A stretch of 39,500 bases of DNA, from assembly GCA_018644665.1 (NCBI GenBank), contig JABGQA010000086.1, forward strand, positions 1 through 39,500, read 5' to 3'. The first letter of the stretch is position 1. Each line of letters opens with the position of its first letter. The stretch comes from Candidatus Poribacteria bacterium. Lineage in GTDB: Bacteria; Poribacteria; WGA-4E; GCA-2687025. The position numbers and the translations under genes were made by a program. The notes beneath the pieces are model-generated. The model saw nothing but the letters and a program-made list of their open reading frames with translations, was not told the DNA's origin and made no database searches. Shown here in pieces: positions 1 to 7,765 of this stretch.

Positions 1-2455
1 CCGTGTGCGACCCGCGCAGCCGAATCGCCGGTCTTCGACATACCGCGGCTCGACGGCGTAACCGTGGACGGCGTCGGGTCGGACTGGGGCGACGATGGCT
101 TCCACATCCGTCTCCTGACGACGGTGGACGGCGCCGTACGGCCCATCGCCGATCTGGATGCGCACGCGCAGTTGGCTTGGGACGATGACGGTCTCCTAGT
201 GCTCGTGGACATCACCGACGACACGCCGGACGAGAGTGAGAACGACGCCTCTCTGTGGGAGGGCGATGGCATTGAGGTCTTCGCCGCCGCGAAACAAGGC
301 AGCACGCCGTACTACCAGGTCGCGGTGAGCCCAGGAATCGACACAACGCACCCTACACGCCAAGACGGGCGTCGATGCCGAAACGCTGGCCGTCGAGACG
401 GCGGCCGCGGCGACTGAGGGCGGCTACGCCATCGAGGCGCGGCTGCCGTGGGCGAACCTGGGTATTGACCCGGAGGAAGGACTCGAGACGGCGTTCCAGC
501 TCTACGTCAACGACCGCGACGGCGAAGGGCCGACCTTCGGCTTGGCTTGGTACCCGCGCAGAGAGGCGCACACCGATCCGTCCGCGATGCACCGCGTTCG
601 TCTCGCCGACAGCGCGTCCTCATCTGTGGTCGCGGCGGCCGCCGGGAAGTACGACAAACTTCGGCGGATCGTCGTGCAGGCTCGGGGCGTGGCCGACAGC
701 GCGGGCGCTCGTGTCGAAGTGCGGGACGGCGACATCGTGGTGGCCGACGAGAGCCTCACGCTGACGGATGGCCGCGCCGCCGCGACACTCACGCTACCCA
801 TGCCCGCGATCGGGGCTCCTCGGCCGAACTTGAGCGTCAACATCGCAGGAGCGCACACGGCCGATCTCGACCTGCCGGACGCCGACGGTCTCCGCGCGCG
901 CGAACTCACCGAGGCCGAACTGCACTTCCATCCCTCGGTCTTTGCGTCCGATGACTTCCCGGGATGTGACTTCGAGGAGTCGAGACGGGTCGAGAGTCTC
1001 ATCGGCCCCTACACGATCGAGACGCAGTTCTATGACGCCCAATACGCGATCGCGGAGAAGGCCACGGAGCCTGGTCGGTACGGCGCCATCGTGACCATCC
1101 GCGCGGAAGGCGGCGCGACGTACACCCGCTACCGGACGCTGTTCCGTTCCCCCGACACCCCCTCGTGGATCGAGGAGTTCGTCCGTCACGTGCCCGCGTC
1201 GATCGGACTCCCGCCAGAGTACGGCATACCGGAGGACGCCCACCGCGTACACGCGTCCGCGATCGGGCGGCACATCAAGTACGCGCTGCGTGACAGCTTC
1301 TACGACAACGACGGCATCGCGCCGCTCCTAGCCGGGCTGTATGAGACGACGGAGCCGAGCAGACCCTCCGACGCAAGCAACGACCTCGTCGCGATGGACA
1401 GGCAGTGGTGGGTAGGCCTCAAGCGGCGGCTGTACAACACGGCCGAGGCGTTCCCAGATCCAGTAGCGCGGCCGGAGCGCGTCGACGGGCCGGCAGCGCC
1501 CGTCATTCGTGAGGGAAGCGCGGAGGCGGCAGGGATGACCGCCGACGCGGCTGCGAACATCGACGCTGTGTGCCGTGAGTGGGCCGGCGACTCCGACGAA
1601 GGCTTCGCGGTGCTGGTCGCGCGACATGGCGTGATCGTCCTGCACGACGCGTACGGCGAGCGCGACGGACGCCCCATGAGCGTGAACCACCCGAGCTGGA
1701 TGGCGTCCATCACAAAGCTACTCGGCGGCACGTTGATGATGATGCTCGTCGATCAGGGGCTCGTGGACCTCGACGCGACGATGGACACGTACCTCCCCGC
1801 GTTCCGTGACATCGACGTGCAGACGCCGATGACGGTGCGACACCTGTACACGCACACGAACGGTCTGTGGGGACATTGGGGCGACGAGTTGCACGACTTC
1901 GAGGAAGTCATCTCGGAGTACTACCCCTACCTGGAGATCGGCGTCCGGCACGGTTACAACGGCGCCGGATGCGCCCTCGCCGGGAAGATCATCGAGTCCG
2001 TCAGTGGCGAAGGCCTTCCGCAGTTCTACGCCAAACATCTCCTAGACCCACTCGGTATCTCTGTGACTGCGGCGACGGACATGTCGTGGCAGACGCGTAG
2101 CATGCCGATGGACATGGCCCGCATCGGGCAGATGCTCCTCAACAAGGGTCAGTATGGCGACCTGCGGTTCTTCCGACCCGAGACGTTCGAGAAGATGCTG
2201 CCGGTGAGTCTCGTGCCGTTGCTCGGGCCCGAGACGGAGATCGAGTGGGGCATCGGCGCCACGTGGTTCAAGGATCCCGGGCTCGGCGAGGGGACGTTCG
2301 CGCACGGGGCCGCCTCGGCCGCGACGCTCAGGATAGACCCCGAAAACGACATGGTGATCGTCATGACGCGGAACGCGGGGGGAGAGAACTTCGGCGAGTA
2401 CCACCCGAAGTTCCTCGCGGCGATTGTGGACGGCATCGTGGATTCCGCCGACTAG
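1..2455 (+). CDS. CBM9-like domain fused to beta-lactamase-family serine hydrolase; 5' truncated and frameshifted
   Basis: The gene runs off the left edge. Frame 1 is open from base 1 and encodes the first part of a CBM9-like sugar-binding domain (G-S-D-W then G-D-G-I-E-V-F). Near bases 328-352 the homology moves to frame 2, where the same domain continues (Y-A-I-E-A-R-L-P-W, then F-Q-L-Y-V-N-D) and the frame stays open to the stop at 2453-2455. The C-terminal half is a penicillin-binding/class-C-like hydrolase: S-I-T-K (Ser codon 1706, Lys codon 1715), a Tyr in H-G-Y-N-G (codon 1955) and F-A-H-G-A as the third motif. Such proteins are usually exported esterases or peptidases; the substrate is unknown. 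The single shift could be a sequencing error or a real mutation. A 91-bp copy of its 3' end lies at 5333-5423. The fold assignment is firm; the activity is inference. Confidence 0.75.
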
Positions 2456-2568
2456 GGAAGCGCGGAACGGCGGGCTACCGCGAGAGCGAAGGCGAGGTCG
2501 GCGCGCGGGTTGGGGTGTCGCTCCATCGGCGTTTCCATCTAGTGGCCAGGGCGACGTGGAGTCCAGTA

Positions 2569-2596
2569 GGGACGCCTGGCTCAGCGGGCAGAGAGG
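2569..2596 (+). other. tRNA 5'-half-like (D-arm) sequence, copy 1
   Basis: This stretch reads like the acceptor strand and D-arm of a tRNA: G-G-C-T-C-A-G-C-G-G-G-C-A-G-A-G in a tRNA-like setting, with GCTC facing GAG across an eight-base loop. No anticodon arm or T-arm follows, because the propeller gene starts 12 bases later. A sister copy precedes the second propeller gene (4019-4046). It may be a relic of a tRNA used as a recombination site, or chance similarity retained by the duplication. Confidence 0.25.
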
Positions 2597-2607
2597 ACGC
2601 GGAGCCG

Positions 2608-3867
2608 ATGCGGGGGACAGCAACTGCGTTGGTGTGCGCGGCGTTGGCGTGCACGCCCGCGACGGCCATGGAAGTGCTCGATCAGTGGCGGTCATCTGGG
2701 GAGGTGATGTTCGCCATCGTCGGCCCCGCTGGAGACGGCGGTCGCTCGGGCCTCACGGTCTCGCGAGCGGAGGTGCTGCTCCACGGCCCACGTGGCGCGC
2801 CGACAGCCACGGTCCCATTGGCCGGACCGGGCGGTCGGGAATACATCGTTCCTTCCGACGACGGGAGGCACTTCGCGCTGGTGACGCGACAGGACGACGG
2901 GATAGAGCATCTCAAGACACTCGTCCGCGTGTACGGGCCGGCAGGCGCCCTGGTAGCCACGCACACCTGGCGTCTCGGCAGGGACGACGACGATCCGAGC
3001 TTCGAGGTGTCAGGCCTCGACGGCACGCTCGCCGTCATCTCGGCCTACTTCCGCGATCCGCATCTTCTCCTCCCGAACGGCCAACGGGTGGACTTCGCGC
3101 CGACGGAGTGGATCAGGAATGTCGACTTCGTGCGCGAGGCGCCCCTCGTTGTCACGCAACGGCTATCCTCCGACCTGCGCTCCGTCACCACGATGATGGA
3201 CATGCGCGGCGCAACGCTCTGGGAGGACATGGACGCGGCGGGCGGGCCCGCGTTCGCGCGAAGCTCGCCGGATGGATCGCGTGTGCTTACCGGCTCGGGC
3301 GTCGGCGGCGCAAGGCACATCACGACCGTGCGGCTCCTGGCAAGCGACGGCGAGCTGTACCGACGCGAGAGAACCGGCGGGTGGAACAATGAGCGGCGGA
3401 CGCACGAGTACTCCGCGCAGTCCGTGGCGTGGTCCGACGGAGGCGCGATGGTTGCGATCACTTACACCGATTCGATCTCTGTTCTAGCGGCTGAGACTGG
3501 CGTAGTTGCGTACGAGGCCCCGCTGTCCAGCGATGCGTTTGGGCCGCGCATGTGCGTCATCGAGGTCGCGGTGAACGACCGCGGCGTATGTGCGGTGCTC
3601 GCCGGGAGGTATCAGCGACAACCCGGTGTTGGCTCCGTGGACTATGTCGTCGATCCGGAGCTGATCCTGTATGACGAGCAGGGGCGCCTCCTCGACCGCC
3701 GGAAGTTCTCGTTACCCGCGCGCTCGCATGAAGACAGGAATGCGGTGTGGGTGGCGTGGGGTCGACAGCCCAGAGGCCCCAATCGGCACGATCTGGGTCT
3801 AGGCATTGACGAGACCGCTCTGACCGTGCGCGTCGCGGCCGACGTATACCGGCTGTCACTCGACTAG
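2608..3867 (+). CDS. secreted beta-propeller-like protein of unknown function (copy 1)
   Basis: The protein has 419 residues. The start at 2608 is chosen because it gives a clean signal peptide (M-R-G-T-A-T-A-L-V-C-A-A-L-A-C, cleavage probably after A-T-A near residue 20) and because the paralogue at 4057 starts at the same point. The mature part is beta-rich with repeated blade-like stretches such as P-S-D-D-G-R-H-F-A-L-V, S-P-D-G-S-R-V-L and V-A-W-S-D-G-G-A-M-V-A-I, resembling WD40/TolB-type propellers, but I recognise no named family. The mature protein probably lies outside the cytoplasm. It follows the beta-lactamase-type gene by 152 bases. The C-terminus V-R-V-A-A-D-V-Y-R-L-S-L-D is repeated in the paralogue and, decayed, at 7361-7503. 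Confidence 0.7.
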   Translation: MRGTATALVCAALACTPATAMEVLDQWRSSGEVMFAIVGPAGDGGRSGLTVSRAEVLLHGPRGAPTATVPLAGPGGREYIVPSDDGRHFALVTRQDDGIEHLKTLVRVYGPAGALVATHTWRLGRDDDDPSFEVSGLDGTLAVISAYFRDPHLLLPNGQRVDFAPTEWIRNVDFVREAPLVVTQRLSSDLRSVTTMMDMRGATLWEDMDAAGGPAFARSSPDGSRVLTGSGVGGARHITTVRLLASDGELYRRERTGGWNNERRTHEYSAQSVAWSDGGAMVAITYTDSISVLAAETGVVAYEAPLSSDAFGPRMCVIEVAVNDRGVCAVLAGRYQRQPGVGSVDYVVDPELILYDEQGRLLDRRKFSLPARSHEDRNAVWVAWGRQPRGPNRHDLGLGIDETALTVRVAADVYRLSLD

Positions 3868-3889
3868 CGACCGGCTGCGTCGTTTGCCA

Positions 3890-3915
3890 CGCCCCGCTGC
3901 GACTGCCGCGGGGCG
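3890..3915 (+). terminator. hairpin downstream of propeller copy 1
   Basis: A perfect 8-bp stem (CGCCCCGC with GCGGGGCG) surrounds a 10-base loop, 22 bases after the stop codon. No U-tract follows, so it is only a candidate terminator. Confidence 0.4.
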
Positions 3916-4018
3916 CCGCGAGAGCCCAACCTAGACCCTACGGCCTTGGCGCCCAGTTCCACGTGGTGCATCACCTACGCAAGCGTGGGTGGCAGGTCGA
4001 CACGCGTGCGTTGTACGT

Positions 4019-4046
4019 GGGACGCATGGCTCAACTGGCAGAGAGG
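4019..4046 (+). other. tRNA 5'-half-like (D-arm) sequence, copy 2
   Basis: GGGACGC is followed by ATGGCTCAACTGGCAGAG, which closely resembles a tRNA acceptor strand and D-arm (GCTC, AACTGGCA, GAG). The rest of a tRNA is absent. It sits in the same place before the second propeller gene as the sequence at 2569-2596 does before the first, so it is part of the duplicated unit. The claim is based on pattern recognition only. Confidence 0.28.
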
Positions 4047-4056
4047 ACGCGCAGCG

Positions 4057-5315
4057 ATGCGGGGGACAGCTTATGCGTTGGTGTGCGCGGCGTTGGCGTG
4101 CACGCCCGCGACGGCGATGGAAGTGCTCGATCAGTGGCAGTCACCCGGGGAGGTTCTGTTCGTCAGGCTCGGTCCCAGCGGAGACGGCGGACGGCCGGGC
4201 CTGCTTGTCTCGCCCTCTGGAGTAATACTCCAGGGCCCACGTGGCGCTCCAGAAGCCACAGTCCCGCGTGGCGATCCTCGCGACGGCTACATCGTCCCTT
4301 CCGATGACGGCCGGTACTTCGCTATCGTAACCCGACAGAGCGTAGGCGCTAAATCCGCTAGTACGACACATGTCCGCGTGTACGGATCTGATGGCTCCCA
4401 AGTAGCAACGCATAGCTGGCGTGTTGAGTATGATGACAGCGACCCGCCCTTCGAGGTCTCTGGAGTCGATGGTACACTTGCCGTCACCCCGATCTACGCC
4501 CGCGACCCGCATCTTCTGCTACCAAGCGGTGGGCGAGTGGACTTCGCGCCACAGGAGTGGGTCAGAGATGTCGACTTCGCGGAGGATACGCCCGTGCTAG
4601 CGACCTCCCGGCTGACCGACTGGCGCTTCGTGGTGATGGTGCTGGACATGCGCGGTACCACGCTCTGGGAGCACGCGGACGACGCGGGCGCACCCAACTT
4701 CGTGCGCATCTCCCCGGATGGGTCACGGGTACTTGCTGGTGGTATCACCGACGCGCCCGGTGAGAGGCTCACGACCACGGTGCGGCTCCTAGCAAGCGGC
4801 GGGGAGTTGTACCGGAGCGAGAGGACTGGAGCATGGATTCCGACCGGTCGACGCACAGACACAGTGCGGAGGCGGTCGCGTGGTCGGATGACGGCGGGCT
4901 GGTGGCTATTAGCTACACGGATTCGGTCTCCGTCCTGGCGGCCGCGACGGGTGCGACACTGTATGACGTGCCTCTCCCTTCTGAGGGATTCGGGCCTCGC
5001 ATGTGCATCCTGCGAGTTGCGGTGAACAACCGCGGGGAGTGTGCGGTGCTTGCTGGTAAGTACGAGCGGCTACCTGGGGCTGGCTCGATAGATGACATCG
5101 TCGAGCCAGAGATATTGCTCTTTGATGAGCAGGGGCAGCTGGCAGGCCAGCACCAGTTCGCCAGACGTAGGAGCACTTGGAGCGAGAGAAGAGGCTCGAA
5201 TGTCCGGCCGGGTCGACAGCCCAAGGGGTTGCGTCCCGATGTGGATCTTAGCATCGGGGATAGTGCTCTGACCGTACGCGTTGCAGCCGATGCATACCGG
5301 CTATCACTCGACTAG
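4057..5315 (+). pseudogene. secreted beta-propeller-like protein, copy 2, frameshifted
   Basis: This is a tandem paralogue of 2608-3867, with about two thirds of residues shared by eye. The signal peptide is nearly identical (M-R-G-T-A-Y-A-L-V-C-A-A-L-A-C). Frame 1 carries the gene to R-T-G-A-W-I-P near base 4840; homology then resumes in frame 3 (H-R-H-S-A-E-A-V-A-W-S-D-D-G-G) and runs to R-V-A-A-D-A-Y-R-L-S-L-D and the stop at 5313-5315. The span is 1259 bases, not a multiple of three, so the gene needs one shift at about 4835-4855. Many third positions are A or T, unlike copy 1. The 25 bases after the stop match those after copy 1. If the shift is real the product would lose its last third. 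Confidence 0.7.
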
Positions 5316-5332
5316 CGACCGGCTGCGTCGTT

Positions 5333-5423
5333 TGACGCGGAACGCGGCGGGAGAGAACTTCTGCGATACCACCCGAAGCACCTCGCGGCGATCGTGGACG
5401 GCATTGTCGATTCCGCCGACTAG
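5333..5423 (+). pseudogene. relic of the beta-lactamase-type gene 3' end
   Basis: These 91 bases match bases 2364-2455 closely, including the end of the coding sequence (I-V-D-G-I-V-D-S-A-D and TAG) and weakly some bases beyond it. One base is missing relative to the intact copy, so the relic is also frameshifted. It joins directly onto the sequence that follows propeller copy 2. The simplest reading is that a beta-lactamase/propeller pair was once repeated and most of the second hydrolase was deleted. Confidence 0.8.
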
Positions 5424-5592
5424 GCAGCGGACTACCTGAGCACGACCATCCGGCGCGGCGCCGCTCCACCGGATCGTAGCTGGCACGTGTACACGCCGCT
5501 CGCCACTGGCTCCCCGACATCCGTGGCGCCGTCCCCGCACGGCGATGCCGTGTCATGGTCACCGGGAGGCACTCCTGGGCCAGACCTGAGAT

Positions 5593-5705
5593 CGTGCGGG
5601 GATCGCCGGCCTGTCGGGTGTTCATGGGCGACTCAGGCGATGCGTGTCCGGGTCGGGAGCGGTGACCAGACCGCCCCGGTCATAGAGCGGCATCACAGGC
5701 GAGCG
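5593..5705 (+). repeat. inverted repeat, left arm, flanking phosphotransferase gene
   Basis: These 113 bases match the reverse complement of 7139-7251 without gaps. By hand alignment about 94 of 113 positions agree, with the longest identical run at the inner end (a 24-base block beginning ATAGAGCGG). The arms bracket 1433 bases that contain only the phosphotransferase gene. The rest of 5424-5967 has no convincing gene; a short plus-strand frame at 5487-5762 crosses the repeat but looks incidental. Confidence 0.85.
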
Positions 5706-5967
5706 CAGACTATGGCATGGCGCCGTTCAGTGTTTGAGGATACGGTGGACCGGGCGGGCTAGGGCTGGGTTCCATATTCGGCGGGATACGGTGAACCCTC
5801 TACGCGGAGTCTGATCGGGTCACGTGCCTGGAACAGGGGCTGTCGGTTGGGCGCATATATCGACCTCTATCGGAGATCGCGCTGTCTTCCCGAGCACTGA
5901 CTGCCACGCCGGGGAATGTGCCGGCGGAGCAGCATGTTTACGCAGTACAAGCACGCTGCATGCAGAG

Positions 5968-6993
5968 TCATTGATGCCGCAGCGGGAGCCCCAGAAGATC
6001 TCGGCACGGACCCGACACGATCTCGGCCAGTTCCCGAGCCGTTCCCCAATCCGCCGGTCGGTCCGCCCAGAAATCCACGGCAGTCTCAACCATATACGCA
6101 GCCAACAGACGGCGTTCCGAGTCGCTCAGGGGTCGAACGGCTTCATACCCAGCCCGGAATGCAGAGCGAAACGCGTCATCACGTGTTGAATCGCCTGTCT
6201 TCATGAGGGTGAAGGTCCGCGCAACCTCGCGCATGTAGTGGCCCACGAAGCAGAAATCGAAGTCGATCGGGAGCACCTCGTCTTCGTGGACAACGCAGTT
6301 ATCGTTGGCGAAGTCACCGTGCGCCACGCCCCAGACCGCCGGCTCCTGACCGGCACGTGCAGCAAGATCCTCGACGATGGGGGATGCGTTCAGCAGTAGA
6401 GCGTGGTCCTCGTCGGACAGACACCCGGAATCAACCGCCACCCGTAACCGAGCGAACGACTCACGGATGCGGGGAATGTCATACACATGGCGCTCGAAGG
6501 ATGGCGGCGCGGTCCACCTCTCCGCGTGCGAATGGAGGCGCGCGCACAGACCGCCCATCCGCTCCGCGAGCCCCAACGGCGGCAGATGACCCCCACAGTC
6601 CGGCAGTTCTTCTCCGGCGATCCAATGCACGACCGTACAGATGGTCTCGGGAAGGCCGCCCTCGCCGGGAATCAACGTCACGAGGTCGTGCTTGTCGTTT
6701 CGGACAGGCGTCTGCACGACGATGTCTGACCCACGACACAACGCCTCGAGCCACAGAAGATGGGATTGGATGAATCCCATCTTCGATGCGATGTCGACGC
6801 CTTCATCAGAACAGCTGATACTCACGAGAAGCTGGCGACCGCCTACCAGATCGATCGCGCGCATCTTCGTTATCGTCATGCCGGCGTACGACATGCATCC
6901 CACCCGCGTGTCTTCGATACGCGTGCGCTGGAACCCATGCCGCGCGAGCGCCATCTGTGCAGCGTGTGTCATATCGTCGTCGTGGTCTAACAC
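5968..6993 (-). CDS. APH/choline-kinase-fold phosphotransferase
   Basis: The product has 341 residues. The kinase motifs are H225-G-D-F-A-N-D-N232 (catalytic loop, Brenner motif) and P-I-D244-F-D-F-C (metal-binding DFG-equivalent). This is the aminoglycoside phosphotransferase/homoserine kinase II superfamily, which phosphorylates small-molecule hydroxyls; the substrate cannot be told. The N-lobe (about residues 35-115) is divergent and I could not place the ATP lysine. A GTG start at 6993 is preferred because GGAAGGAG (7002-7009) lies 8 bases upstream; an in-frame ATG at 6972 has no such site. One sampled line of the gene is 35/60 GC, lower than its neighbours, and the gene sits alone between inverted repeat arms, both consistent with acquisition. 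Confidence 0.8.
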   Translation of the reverse strand: MLDHDDDMTHAAQMALARHGFQRTRIEDTRVGCMSYAGMTITKMRAIDLVGGRQLLVSISCSDEGVDIASKMGFIQSHLLWLEALCRGSDIVVQTPVRNDKHDLVTLIPGEGGLPETICTVVHWIAGEELPDCGGHLPPLGLAERMGGLCARLHSHAERWTAPPSFERHVYDIPRIRESFARLRVAVDSGCLSDEDHALLLNASPIVEDLAARAGQEPAVWGVAHGDFANDNCVVHEDEVLPIDFDFCFVGHYMREVARTFTLMKTGDSTRDDAFRSAFRAGYEAVRPLSDSERRLLAAYMVETAVDFWADRPADWGTARELAEIVSGPCRDLLGLPLRHQ

Positions 6994-7138
6994 CGAACCG
7001 ACTCCTTCCAGGCCTCTTCGGGGCGACGCTATGCGTCGAGTCTGCGAACCTATATTTGCCCATGGATGTCTCTAACCCGTCGCAACCACAGGACTCCTAA
7101 GGGTATTCCGGCGTGCGGAGATGCCGCGTCGTAAGCTT

Positions 7139-7251
7139 CGCTCGCCTGTGATGCCGCTCTATAGCCGGGCCTACCTGGTCCCCGCCCTTGATCCGGACAC
7201 GCATCGCTTGGGTCGCCCGTGAATACGCGACAGGCTGGTGATCCTCGCACG
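7139..7251 (-). repeat. inverted repeat, right arm, flanking phosphotransferase gene
   Basis: This is the partner of 5593-5705 in opposite orientation, same length and gapless. The surrounding interval 6994-7765 has no other intact gene; it contains this arm and the propeller relic at 7361-7503. Confidence 0.85.
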
Positions 7252-7360
7252 GCTTCGTGTATTGCCGAGGACCGCGTCGCAGCGCGTGCGGATCAGCTCC
7301 GATATGCATGGCCACTGGGAAGAGCACCTTGTATCACGGCATCCCGTACGGCAAGCACCG

Positions 7361-7503
7361 GCGCTGTGGACGTACGGTCGGCCCGATGGCCCAGAGGCAC
7401 GCGTCGGCACGATGTGGGACTTGCCATCAGTGGGGCCGTTGTGACCGTGCGCGTCGCAGCCGAGGCATATCGGCTGTCACTCGACTGGGGACCGGCTGCA
7501 TCG
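7361..7503 (+). pseudogene. relic of a third propeller-like gene, C-terminal end
   Basis: Frame 1 gives R-R-H-D-V-G-L-A-I-S-G and then T-V-R-V-A-A-E-A-Y-R-L-S-L-D, matching the last 30 or so residues of the propeller genes at 2608 and 4057. The stop codon TAG has become TGG (7486-7488), and the following GGACCGGCTGCATCG matches the 3' flank of both other copies. Nothing upstream of about 7361 aligns convincingly, so only the 3' end survives. Confidence 0.75.
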
Positions 7504-7765
7504 GTCAAACGACGCCCAAGGCGGGAGCACGGTGGGTCATCGTATTCGACAGTTCCCCGTCCGCCTATCGGTCGCCGCGTTCGCTTGTGCGCTGTTCGTA
7601 ATGCCGTACGTGTCGCATGTGGCGCGCGCCGCGCAGTGCAACTGACCACTCGAGCCACACACTAACGGCACGAAATCAGAATGGCGTGCGGCGACTGCCC
7701 CGGCGCAAGCGTAGGCTATACGTTGCCAACGGTTGCGCCGTTCGCTCGATGCGTAGGGGCCGCAC

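Noticed and set aside
5487..5762. A possible small gene across the left repeat arm
   Set aside because: It shares residues with the frame at the other arm only because the DNA is repeated; there is no ribosome binding site or protein-like pattern.
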